Assembly (NCBI RefSeq): GCF_001981305.1
Contig: NZ_MSCW01000004.1
Location: forward strand, 186,001 to 250,000
DNA length: 64,000 bases
Source: Marinobacter lutaoensis
GTDB lineage: Bacteria; Pseudomonadota; Gammaproteobacteria; Pseudomonadales; Oleiphilaceae
Direction: 5' to 3'
The notes under the pieces were generated by a model. It searched no databases, was not told where the DNA came from, and saw nothing but the letters and a program-made list of their open reading frames with translations. Below, piece after piece: positions 29,761 through 38,258 of this stretch. The translations under genes were made by a program, and so were the position numbers. Positions within the stretch are counted from its first letter, which is position 1. Every line of letters begins with the position of its first letter.

Positions 29761-32091
29761 TCAGGTCGCCGTCTCGGCCCGGCCGAACTGGGCCAGGAAC
29801 GCCGGCACCTCGGCCGCCGGCATGGGGCGGCTGAAATGATAGCCCTGGGCAATATCGCAGCCGGCCACCGTCAGGTGAACCACCTGCTCCCGGGTTTCCA
29901 CCCCCTCCGCCACCACGCTCAGGTTCATGCGCTTGGCCAGGATGATGGTGGAGGACACGATCGGACTGTCGTCATGACGGTTGCAGATCTTCGCCACCAG
30001 GCTGCGGTCGATCTTCAGCTTGCTGACCGGCACCGCCTCCAAATGGGCCAGCCCGGAATAGCCGGTGCCGAAGTCGTCCAGGCTCAGACTCATGCCGGCG
30101 GCCCGCAACGCCTCCAGATGGGCCAGGGCGGTGCTGTCCAGTATCGAGGTTTCGGTAATTTCCAGATCGAACCGGTCCGGCCCGACACCGTGCTGCGCCA
30201 GAATCGCCAGCACCCGCTCGCTGAAATCCGGTTGCGCCAGCTGCACCGGCGAGGCATTGACCGCCACCACCTGCGGCGGCAGTCCCTGCTCGCGCCAAGC
30301 CACGATCTGCTCACAGGCCAGCCGCACCACCTCCAGCCCCAGGGGCACGATAAACCCGGTAGACTCCGCCAGCGGCACGAAACGGTCCGGATACACCAGC
30401 CCGAAGCGGGGATGCTGCCAGCGCACCAACGCCTCGAAACCACACACCTGCAGGCTGTCCAGCGCCACCTGGGGCTGGAAATGGAGCACGAACTCCCGGT
30501 TGTGCAGGGCCTCCGAGAACGACTGCTCCAGGTGAAACTGCTCCACGTCCCGCAGGTTGAGGGACTGGTCGAAAAACCGGTACTGCCCGCGCCCCGCTTT
30601 TTTCGCCGAATACATGGCGGCGTCGGCACAGCGGATGAGTTCATCCAGGGCCTGGCCGTCCCGGGGCGCGATGGCGATGCCGATGCTGGGGCTGTTCTTC
30701 AGTTCGGTGCCGTCCAGCTCGTAGGGCGATGACAGGCGTCGGGCCAGTTCCCGGGCCCAGTCCTCGATGTCCCGCTCCCGCCGTTCCCCCGCCAACAGCA
30801 CCACGAATTCATCGCCGCCGAAGCGGGCCGCCAGGTCTTCCGTGCCAAGCAGTCGCTGGATCCGGCCCGCCACCGCCTGCAAGAGCAAGTCTCCCACCTG
30901 ATGGCCGAGACTGTCGTTGATCGACTTGAACCGGTCCAGGTCGATGAACATCAGCGCCGCCAGCCGCCGCGCCCGCCGTTGCTGCTCCAGCCGCGCGCCG
31001 GCTTCTTCCAGGAACTGGCGCCGATTGAGCAGGCCGCTGAGGTGGTCGATGGCCGCAATCCGACGGCTGCGAGCGTGCTCGGATTCCAGGCGTTCGATCA
31101 GCTGCTGGTTGCGCGCCTCGGAGGCCTGCAGGGCATCGAGTACCGTCTGCTGGCGCTGCAGGGCGCGGATCAGCCACAGGGTGACGGCGGTTACCACCAG
31201 GGTCATCAGCAAGGTCAGCGCCAGCTGGTTGTAGCAGGTCCGAGTCTGGCTGGCGAGAATGGCCCGGTGCGGTTGTGCCAGCGTGACCGTGAAGCCGTTG
31301 GCCGCGCGCGTCACGTACACGTACTGGTAACGCTCGCCGTCCGCCGTCTCGAACGTCCGGTCACCACTGCTGACCCGCCGCTCCAGGTCTGGCCGGACCC
31401 GGGGCGTATCGATGTCCGCGGCCATCACGCCGCTGCTGTCGGCGCGCATCCATTCGTGGCCGTCCGGACCCAGGATCTGGACAAAGGCCCCCTCGCCAAT
31501 GACCACATGCTGCAGCAGGCCCGCCAGATAGCCAATGTCCAGCTCCAGCAGAATCAGCTGTTCCAGCTGCTCGGTGCCCGGGCGCGCGACCGGAACCAGG
31601 AACGGCAAGCGCCAGCCCGGCAGGCCCACCGGCGCCGACTCGTCGTACCGCGGCAACAACGGCGTGGCACCGAAGCGTTCGCCGTGCTGCCGGGCCTGCG
31701 CCAGCCACGGCCCCAGCTGCGGCCGGGCGGAGTGGCGGTGGGAGGAATAACGCAGCTCGCCCCCGGTGTCGTAGACGCTCAGCCGGTTGAACACCGGGTC
31801 CTCTGCCAGCAGGCTCAGCAGGCGGTCATCACGGTTCAGGGCCTCGGGATCGGGGTATTCGGTCGCGATGACGCGGGCCATGGCACTGGCCCGGTCGGTC
31901 ATCTGTTTCAGGCTTTCGGAGACCACCAGCGCCAGGTTGATATGCTGGGAACGGCTCGCCGCCAGGGCTTCCGAACGGGCCGTGACGGACTGGTAGATGA
32001 ACAGCGCCCAGGTCGACAGCACCGTGATCACCCCCAGCGCCAGCATGGTGACCTGGACAGAGCTCAGTGACGAGGCATGTGGGTTCTGCAT
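29761..32091 (-). CDS. Membrane sensor protein with GGDEF and EAL domains (c-di-GMP turnover)
   Basis: A 776-residue protein: membrane helix at about residues 15-37, periplasmic Cache-like sensor at about 40-275, second helix at about 285-305, GGDEF domain at about 345-500, EAL domain at about 515-765. The GGDEF motif is intact (ARFGGDEFVVLL), but the position of the inhibitory RxxD site reads GTED, so product inhibition is probably absent. The EAL residues are all there: EALVRW, VNASPVQLA, EITETSIL, DDFGTGYSGL, KIDRSL, VAEGVET. Both synthesis and hydrolysis of c-di-GMP are thus possible. I chose the ATG at 32091 (MQNPHASS) because the helix follows closely. Confidence 0.92.
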   Translation of the reverse strand: MQNPHASSLSSVQVTMLALGVITVLSTWALFIYQSVTARSEALAASRSQHINLALVVSESLKQMTDRASAMARVIATEYPDPEALNRDDRLLSLLAEDPVFNRLSVYDTGGELRYSSHRHSARPQLGPWLAQARQHGERFGATPLLPRYDESAPVGLPGWRLPFLVPVARPGTEQLEQLILLELDIGYLAGLLQHVVIGEGAFVQILGPDGHEWMRADSSGVMAADIDTPRVRPDLERRVSSGDRTFETADGERYQYVYVTRAANGFTVTLAQPHRAILASQTRTCYNQLALTLLMTLVVTAVTLWLIRALQRQQTVLDALQASEARNQQLIERLESEHARSRRIAAIDHLSGLLNRRQFLEEAGARLEQQRRARRLAALMFIDLDRFKSINDSLGHQVGDLLLQAVAGRIQRLLGTEDLAARFGGDEFVVLLAGERRERDIEDWARELARRLSSPYELDGTELKNSPSIGIAIAPRDGQALDELIRCADAAMYSAKKAGRGQYRFFDQSLNLRDVEQFHLEQSFSEALHNREFVLHFQPQVALDSLQVCGFEALVRWQHPRFGLVYPDRFVPLAESTGFIVPLGLEVVRLACEQIVAWREQGLPPQVVAVNASPVQLAQPDFSERVLAILAQHGVGPDRFDLEITETSILDSTALAHLEALRAAGMSLSLDDFGTGYSGLAHLEAVPVSKLKIDRSLVAKICNRHDDSPIVSSTIILAKRMNLSVVAEGVETREQVVHLTVAGCDIAQGYHFSRPMPAAEVPAFLAQFGRAETAT

Positions 32092-32260
32092 TCGGCCGTT
32101 ATTCCGGAATTCGATGGTGATTCGGCAACTGCGTCGACCATCCGCTGGCAACGACCAGGGGCCAGACACCGCCCGGGCTCCAGGCCCGCCGATGTCCGAT
32201 CCGGCGACACGGTACCGGCTGGCTGTGGCATTTCCATGACAGCGTCGCTAAATTACAAAT

Positions 32261-32274
32261 CGATATAACGATAT
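32261..32274. promoter_or_regulatory. AT-rich direct repeat upstream of the SQR gene
   Basis: CGATAT-AA-CGATAT in an AT-rich 30-nt patch about 75 nt before the sulfide:quinone oxidoreductase start. It could be a sulfide-responsive repressor site (SqrR/BigR-type repressors bind AT-rich repeats) or simply promoter DNA. Confidence 0.3.
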
Positions 32275-32347
32275 TCTTATTTGTTTGGTAGGATGGACCT
32301 CCAAGGCCCGTTCCGATCCGCCAACAACGACAAAAGAGGTCCAAGGC

Positions 32348-33598
32348 ATGAATTCGAACGCCGCTACCCCCAAGAAGCACACCGTGGTTATCGTCGGCGG
32401 GGGCGCCGCCGGCATCTCCGTGGCCGCCAGCCTGCACCGGCGGGACCACAGTCTGGACCTGGCCGTGATCGAACCGGCCTCGGTGCATCACTATCAGCCG
32501 GGCTGGACCCTGGTCGGCGGCGGCGTGTTCCGGGAAGAGATCACCGCCCGTCCCATGTCGACGGTGATGCCGGACTTCGTGCAATGGTACCAGCAGGCCG
32601 TGCAGGCGCTGGACCCGGACCAGCACCGGGTGCAGCTGTCGGACGGTCGCTGGCTTGCCTATGACATTCTGGTGCTGGCGCCGGGGCTGGAACTGAACTG
32701 GGGCGCCATCGATGGCCTGGAGGCGACGCTGGGGCAGAACGGCGTCACGTCCAACTACCAGCAGGGCCTGGCCCGTTACACCTGGGACCTGGTGCAGCAG
32801 CTGCGACAAGGCCGGGCCCTGTTCAGCCAGCCGCCAATGCCGATCAAGTGCGCGGGCGCGCCGCAGAAGGCCATGTACCTGTCCTGCGATCACTGGCGGC
32901 GGCAGGGGGTGCTGGGCAACATCGACGTGCAGTTCCACAACGCCGGCGCCGTGCTGTTCGGCGTGGCCGCCTACGTGCCGGCGCTGGAAGCCTATGTGCG
33001 GCGCTACGGCATCGATCTCAACTTTCAAAGCAACCTGGTGGCAGTGAACGGTCCGGCCCGCACCGCCACCTTCCGGCACACCGACGCCGAGGGCAACAGC
33101 CAGGACCGGGAGGTGACCTTCGACCTGCTGCACGCGGTCCCGCCGCAACGGGCTCCCGCCTTCATCCGCACATCCACCCTGGCCAACGGCGACGGCTGGC
33201 TGGACCTGGAAGACGACACCCTGCGCCACCGCCGCTACGCCAATGTGTTCGGGCTGGGGGATGTCAGCGGTACCGGCAACGCCAAGACCGCCGCGGCGGT
33301 CCGCAAGCAGGCGCCGGTGGTGGCGGAAAACCTGATCGCCACCCTGCGCAACCAGCCGCTGCGGGCCGCCTACCTGGGCTACGGCTCCTGCCCGCTGACC
33401 GTGGAACGGGGCCGCATCGTACTGGCGGAATTCGGTTATGGCGGCACCCTGCAGCCCACCTTCCCGAAGTGGATCAACGACGGCACCCAGGCAACCCGGG
33501 CCGCCTGGTGGCTGAAAGCCAAGCAGCTGCCGACCCTCTACTGGCACGGCATGCTGAAGGGCCATGAGTGGCTGGCCCGGCCGGCCCGCCGGGGCTGA
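32348..33598 (+). CDS. sqr: Sulfide:quinone oxidoreductase-like FAD protein
   Basis: A 416-residue flavoprotein that would oxidise sulfide to sulfane sulfur and pass electrons to the quinone pool at the inner face of the membrane. The FAD-binding Rossmann motif VVIVGGGAAGISVA is at residues 13-26. The two redox cysteines are C168 (PIKCAGAPQK) and C348 (YGSCPLT), as in the SQR group most like mitochondrial SQRDL. GLGDVSGTGNAKTA binds FAD again near residue 303. The ATG at 32348 (MNSNAATPKK) has AGAGG upstream. No persulfide dioxygenase or rhodanese lies next to it. It is convergent with a globin gene. Confidence 0.88.
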   Translation: MNSNAATPKKHTVVIVGGGAAGISVAASLHRRDHSLDLAVIEPASVHHYQPGWTLVGGGVFREEITARPMSTVMPDFVQWYQQAVQALDPDQHRVQLSDGRWLAYDILVLAPGLELNWGAIDGLEATLGQNGVTSNYQQGLARYTWDLVQQLRQGRALFSQPPMPIKCAGAPQKAMYLSCDHWRRQGVLGNIDVQFHNAGAVLFGVAAYVPALEAYVRRYGIDLNFQSNLVAVNGPARTATFRHTDAEGNSQDREVTFDLLHAVPPQRAPAFIRTSTLANGDGWLDLEDDTLRHRRYANVFGLGDVSGTGNAKTAAAVRKQAPVVAENLIATLRNQPLRAAYLGYGSCPLTVERGRIVLAEFGYGGTLQPTFPKWINDGTQATRAAWWLKAKQLPTLYWHGMLKGHEWLARPARRG

Positions 33599-33607
33599 GC
33601 CTGCCGG

Positions 33608-34000
33608 TCAGTAGGCGTCCCGGATCAGGTTGATGCCCGGCATCAGCACCTCGCGCCAGGCCGCGCCCAGCTCCGGGGTGTAGTCCGGATCGTGGGCGCG
33701 CACGGTTTTCACCAGGGCGTCCAGCCACAGTGCGTACCACTCCGGTCGGATGTTGTAGCGCCGACGACTGTGGCTTTCCCCCAGTGCCCGGAGCTTGCGA
33801 TCCGACATGCCCCGGGCGTACAGGATCAGCTGCATGACGCCATGCCTCAGCAGATGGCGCTGGGCCGCCATGTCGGTATCCCGAAACAGCGCGCGAATGT
33901 CGTCCGAACTGGCCATGAAATGGTGGTAGAAATCCTCGAAGAAGGCCTCCTTGCGGCAGCAGCGGCCATAGCTCTGGAACACCAGATCCGTGTTGTTCAT
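33608..34000 (-). CDS. Single-domain globin
   Basis: A 130-residue haem protein. The start VFQSYGRCCRKEAFFEDFYHHFM is a globin A/B helix region, and the proximal histidine is expected in LGESHSRRRYNIRPEWY (about residue 76), a pattern typical of bacterial globins. There is no reductase or signalling domain. The role may be NO or O2 handling or redox sensing. It is convergent with the SQR gene, 9 nt between stops; I see no proof that the two work together. Confidence 0.82.
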   Translation of the reverse strand: MNNTDLVFQSYGRCCRKEAFFEDFYHHFMASSDDIRALFRDTDMAAQRHLLRHGVMQLILYARGMSDRKLRALGESHSRRRYNIRPEWYALWLDALVKTVRAHDPDYTPELGAAWREVLMPGINLIRDAY

Positions 34001-34102
34001 GGGCGGTGAATGTCCTTTGGCAGGGAAAGCTTGTCATTAAGGGCCAGGCATTCTAGCGCCCCCGCCCGACAAAACCACTACCGCGTGTAACCGGAGGCCG
34101 CC

Positions 34103-36364
34103 CTAGGCGCCCGGCGCCGGGGTGGAAAACCACCACTGGGGCAGCAGGCTGCGCACCTCCGGCCGGGTGAAGCGGTCGTCAATCAGCCAGATCACGCCCC
34201 GGTCCCGGGGCGTGCGGATCACCCGTCCCGCCGCCTGCGCCACCTTCTGCAGGCCGGGAATCCGGTAGGCGTAGTCGTGACCGGCGCCAAAACGACGCTC
34301 CAGGCGCTGGCGCAGCTGTTCGTGCCAGGCGTCGAAGGGGGGCAGTCCCAGCGTCGCCACGAAGGCCCCGATCAGCTGCTCCCCGGGCAGGTCGATGCCC
34401 TCACCGAAGATGCCGCCCAGCACCGCGAAGGCGACGCCGGCGCCGGGTTCTCGGAAGGGCGCCAGAAATGCCGCCCGCCCGGCTTCGGTCAGGCCGGGGG
34501 TCTGGCGCCGCTGGGGGACTTCCGGCCAGTGCTCGGCCAGGGTATCGGCCACGGCGGTCAGGTAATCAAAGCTGCTGAAGAAGGCGAGGTAATGCCCCGG
34601 GCGTTCCCGGAACTGCCGGGCAATCAGGTCGGCGATGGGACGCAGAGACTGCGCCCGGTCCGGTTTCCGGGTGCTGATGTTGGGGGTGAAGCACAGCCGT
34701 AACTGGTCGGCAGAGAAGGGACTGGGCAGGCGGGTGAAGGCGGTATCCGCCGGCAGCCCGAGCAGGTCGCGATGGTACACCCCCGGGGTCAGGGTGGCGG
34801 AAAACAGCAACACCGAGTGAGCGGCGGCGAAGCGCTCCCGCAGAAAGTCCGCCGGCACCAGGTTGTGCAGTGTCAACGTCGCCTGACCGCGTCCGGGCCG
34901 ATGGTACTCACACAGGGAGTGATCGCCGAAGCGTTCCGCCAGTTTCAGGAAGGCCACACTGTCGAACAGCAGCTCCTGCAGGGGTCGGTCCGGCGGCTGC
35001 TCCGCCAGATAATCGCCGAGCGCCGAGACCAACAGCTGCAGGCCGGCCACCAGGGCCCGGGGCGGACCCGGCTCCAGAAACACCGGGTGCTGCGCCGGCT
35101 CGCTCCGGGCCAGGGCCTGCCAGGCTCGCGCCACCCGGGCCAGAGGGCCCCGCAGTGGGGGCGGCGCCGTTCGCCGCACCCGCAGCAGGCGCTGCTGGCT
35201 CAGGCGGACCGAGTACATGCCCCGGGCACGGTCCACCAGATTGTGAGCTTCATCCACCAGCACCGTAGCCTGCCACTGGTTCTGCAACACCAGGGCATGC
35301 AGCAGGGCGGACTGGTCGAACATCCGGTTCACGTCCGCCACCACCAGATCGCACCAGCGGGCCATTTCCTGGGCCAGGAAGTAGGGACACACCGCGTGCT
35401 CGGCGGCGATACGGGCGAGCCGATCCCGACTCAGAACTCCGGCCTCGACCGCCGCCTGGCGCGCCGCCGGCAGCCGGTCAAAAAAGCCCCGGGCCAGTGG
35501 GCAGGCATCGCCGTGGCAAGCCTTGTCCGGGTGCTCGCAGGCATCGTCCCGGGCCACCAGTTCCAGCACCCGCAGGGACCAGGCCGCCGACGCCGGCTGC
35601 GCCCGGCGGAGCCGCGCCACCGCATCCAGAACCAGGGCCCGGGCGGTGTTGCGGCAGGTCAGATAGAACACCCGGTCCTGACCGCCCCGGGCCAGGGCCA
35701 TTAGGGCCGGGAACAGCGTACCCAGGGTTTTGCCCAGACCGGTGGGGGCTTCCAGCAGCAAGCGACCGCCGCTCCGGGCGTTTCGGTAGACCGTCTCGGC
35801 CAGCGGGCGCTGGTGCGGCCGGAACGCCGGGAACGGAAACTGCAGCCCGGCCAGGCAAGCGTCCCGGCGCGCCCGGTGCGCCACCTCCTGCTCGGCCCAG
35901 TCACGGTAGCGCCGGCACAGGTCTTCCAGCGCTTGCCACAGGTCGTCGGCGCCGGCGGTTTCCGTCAACCGGGTTTCCCGGTCCCGCCCCAGGTCGTAAT
36001 ACACCAGCGCCAGCTCCACCGAGGCTCGCCCCAGCTGGCGGCAGAGCAGGGCGCCGTAGGCCCGCAACTGGGCCCAGTGCAGCGCCCGCTGCGCCGGTCG
36101 CAGGCGCGCCAGATCCCCCCGGTGCGTCTTGATCTCCTCCAGCCGGCCGGCCTCCGGATCGTACCCGTCGGCACGCCCGGACAACTTGATGCCCATGCAC
36201 TCACCAGTCAGCACGTATTCACTGACATAGCGACCGCTCCGGCGCTGCTGGAGTGTCCGGTGGCCGGCGATGCCCTGTTCGGCGGTGGGCGCCGGGGTGT
36301 ACCGGATGTCCAGATCGCCGGTGCGCGCAGCAAATTCGCACAGGGTACGCACCGCCACTTTCAC
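34103..36364 (-). CDS. XPD/DinG-like DNA helicase with N-terminal PD-(D/E)XK-type nuclease domain
   Basis: A 753-residue SF2 helicase. The N-terminal 200 residues hold a nuclease-like motif (GRADGYD then LEEIKTHRG). Walker A is EAPTGLGKTLG (about residue 225), followed by an iron-sulfur region with CEHPDKACHGDACPLA and VCPYFLAQEMARWC, then the DEAH box VLVDEAHN. The C-terminal half has GGIFGEGIDLPG and QAAGRVIRTPRDRG. The GTG at 36364 overlaps the stop of the upstream nuclease gene as GTGA, so the pair is translationally coupled. It probably unwinds damaged or crosslinked DNA for the partner nuclease. Confidence 0.88.
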   Translation of the reverse strand: MKVAVRTLCEFAARTGDLDIRYTPAPTAEQGIAGHRTLQQRRSGRYVSEYVLTGECMGIKLSGRADGYDPEAGRLEEIKTHRGDLARLRPAQRALHWAQLRAYGALLCRQLGRASVELALVYYDLGRDRETRLTETAGADDLWQALEDLCRRYRDWAEQEVAHRARRDACLAGLQFPFPAFRPHQRPLAETVYRNARSGGRLLLEAPTGLGKTLGTLFPALMALARGGQDRVFYLTCRNTARALVLDAVARLRRAQPASAAWSLRVLELVARDDACEHPDKACHGDACPLARGFFDRLPAARQAAVEAGVLSRDRLARIAAEHAVCPYFLAQEMARWCDLVVADVNRMFDQSALLHALVLQNQWQATVLVDEAHNLVDRARGMYSVRLSQQRLLRVRRTAPPPLRGPLARVARAWQALARSEPAQHPVFLEPGPPRALVAGLQLLVSALGDYLAEQPPDRPLQELLFDSVAFLKLAERFGDHSLCEYHRPGRGQATLTLHNLVPADFLRERFAAAHSVLLFSATLTPGVYHRDLLGLPADTAFTRLPSPFSADQLRLCFTPNISTRKPDRAQSLRPIADLIARQFRERPGHYLAFFSSFDYLTAVADTLAEHWPEVPQRRQTPGLTEAGRAAFLAPFREPGAGVAFAVLGGIFGEGIDLPGEQLIGAFVATLGLPPFDAWHEQLRQRLERRFGAGHDYAYRIPGLQKVAQAAGRVIRTPRDRGVIWLIDDRFTRPEVRSLLPQWWFSTPAPGA

Positions 36365-38076
36365 GGCGCGGACTCCGGCGCGTGCCAGCGCAGATAGCAG
36401 ACGCTGGCCGGAATGCCCTGATGGGCAAAATAGACGAGCCAACGCCGCTGGTGGTCCTGCAGCCGGTCCCCCGGCCCCTTTACCTCGATCAGTTCGTAGC
36501 GTGACCCCGACCTGTCCGCCGGCCGGAACCGAATCAGGTCGGGAAAGCCGCTGCGATGGCCGCGCACGTCCTGCAGCAGGCGCCGGAACATGGCCTCCAG
36601 GTGGCCGGCGGGAATGCACGCCAGAGCCCGTTCCAGCAGGGGCCGGGACAGCTCGGACCAAGCCACGAACGGGTTGGCCAGCCCGTATTTGGCATCCCAG
36701 GTGTCAAGGATGTCGGTCCGGTAGTCGTCCGTACGCAGCCGGGCCAGGCAGGTGGCGAACCCGGCCTGGCGGCGAGCCACGAAATCCGGCCAGGCCAGGT
36801 CGGCCGGAGCGGCGTGGAAGGGATGAAAGAAAGCGCCGGGCAGGGGCTCGAACACCGCCGGCCAGCACAGCAGGCCAAACAGGCCCGGAATCAGGCAGTT
36901 TTCCACATAGGCCACCGGGGCATCGTCCCGGTGCAGATGCCGGGCCACCGCCGCCTCCACCGGACCGGTGGGGCCCGGCAGGTTCAGGGTCCACTCCCGG
37001 ATCGTCGGTCGGGGCGCGGGTGGGGGCGCGGGCAGATTCAGCTTGCGCGCCAAGCGCCGGCGCAACCGGGCCAACCCTTCCGCCTCGGCTTCACCCTGGC
37101 CGGAAGGATCATCGCCGGCGTCCGACTCGGGCAGGGTGGCCAGCAACCGCCAGGCATCCTCGATCCGGCCGTCGCGCTCCAGCAGGCGCAGGCGCTTCAG
37201 GTGCGCCTCGGGATGGCCGGAGGCGGCATAGGCTCTCAGTGCCAGGTCCCTGTCGCCGCCCCGGTCCGCCAGCCGGCCCAGTTCCAGCAGCAGCCGGTCC
37301 CGGCGCCGGTCCAGCCAGGGGTTGCCCGAGGCCTCCGGTACCTGCGGCCAGACCGCCCCGGGCTCGACGCCGGCGTCCAGTTGCTCGCGGCACTGGTGCA
37401 GTACCAGGTAACGGTCCACGTGGTCCCGGCACTGGAAGGCACGGGACGCCGGTGTGAACGGCACCCGCTCATACTGCTGATGGCCCAGCTCCACCAGCAC
37501 GAAATCGGCCCAGCCCTGGCGCAGGTTGCCGAAGAACATCAACCGGACCCGCTCAAACAGGGCCATGTCGGTCAGTTGCACCACCGGCCCGGGCAGCGCT
37601 CCCGGCCACCGTTTCAGGGGGTTCGGCACGCTCATCTCCGGGCTCAGCCGTGCCTGCAGCTCCCGTTTGGGCAGGGATCGGGGCAGGCCGAGGCTCGCCA
37701 GCAGCGGGGCGAACGCCTGGCGCAGCTCCGCCAGGGTATAGAGCCGGAACAGGTCGGCCAGGGCCAGCTCCGGGTCGGTCCGCAGCCAGCCACCGTCGGC
37801 CAGGCAGGCCAGGGCGTCGGCCACCGGCAGCTCGGGGTAGGCCAGCTTGTCGGCGCGGAACAGCTCGCCGGTGCGCATCACCAACCGGGTCAGCAACGCC
37901 CGGGCCGGCTCCGGCAGCACCCGGAAGGCATCCAGACGCCGCCGTTCGGCCGGGGTCAACAGATCACCGTGGTGGGCCAGGACCCAGCCCACCACTGTCT
38001 CCATGTTTTCCAAGTAGTACAGCGGGTTGGCGAGGTCGGCGCCGCGCGGTGCCAGGGTATCGGAAGCGGTGGCCAT
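36361..38076 (-). CDS. FAN1-like structure-specific nuclease (VRR-NUC domain)
   Basis: A 571-residue protein close in length to Pseudomonas FAN1. The C-terminal VRR-NUC domain (about residues 490-571) has the PD-(D/E)XK motif in FPDLIRFRP, ELIEVKGPGD and LQDHQRRWLVYF. The N-terminal SAP-like region (LGLPRSLPKRELQARL) and a helical repeat region rich in Leu/Arg are also FAN1-like. FAN1 enzymes cut 5' flaps and unhook interstrand crosslinks. The gene is divergent from recC and coupled to an XPD-like helicase, which supports a repair role. Confidence 0.9.
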   Translation of the reverse strand: MATASDTLAPRGADLANPLYYLENMETVVGWVLAHHGDLLTPAERRRLDAFRVLPEPARALLTRLVMRTGELFRADKLAYPELPVADALACLADGGWLRTDPELALADLFRLYTLAELRQAFAPLLASLGLPRSLPKRELQARLSPEMSVPNPLKRWPGALPGPVVQLTDMALFERVRLMFFGNLRQGWADFVLVELGHQQYERVPFTPASRAFQCRDHVDRYLVLHQCREQLDAGVEPGAVWPQVPEASGNPWLDRRRDRLLLELGRLADRGGDRDLALRAYAASGHPEAHLKRLRLLERDGRIEDAWRLLATLPESDAGDDPSGQGEAEAEGLARLRRRLARKLNLPAPPPAPRPTIREWTLNLPGPTGPVEAAVARHLHRDDAPVAYVENCLIPGLFGLLCWPAVFEPLPGAFFHPFHAAPADLAWPDFVARRQAGFATCLARLRTDDYRTDILDTWDAKYGLANPFVAWSELSRPLLERALACIPAGHLEAMFRRLLQDVRGHRSGFPDLIRFRPADRSGSRYELIEVKGPGDRLQDHQRRWLVYFAHQGIPASVCYLRWHAPESAP

Positions 38077-38258
38077 GGGTAGATCGAATGGGGTCTCGGC
38101 ACGGGTCTGGACAGGGTGTGGCTCCTCACTGTACGACGATGCCGGCCATCGCTCAAATCCGTGCCGGGCATCCGCATCGGCGGCAAATTGCGTTACCCTT
38201 TACCCTGCGGGGGTCCCGCGAGCCAGCAACCCAGTCCGATGTGCCGATCAGGAAGCCC

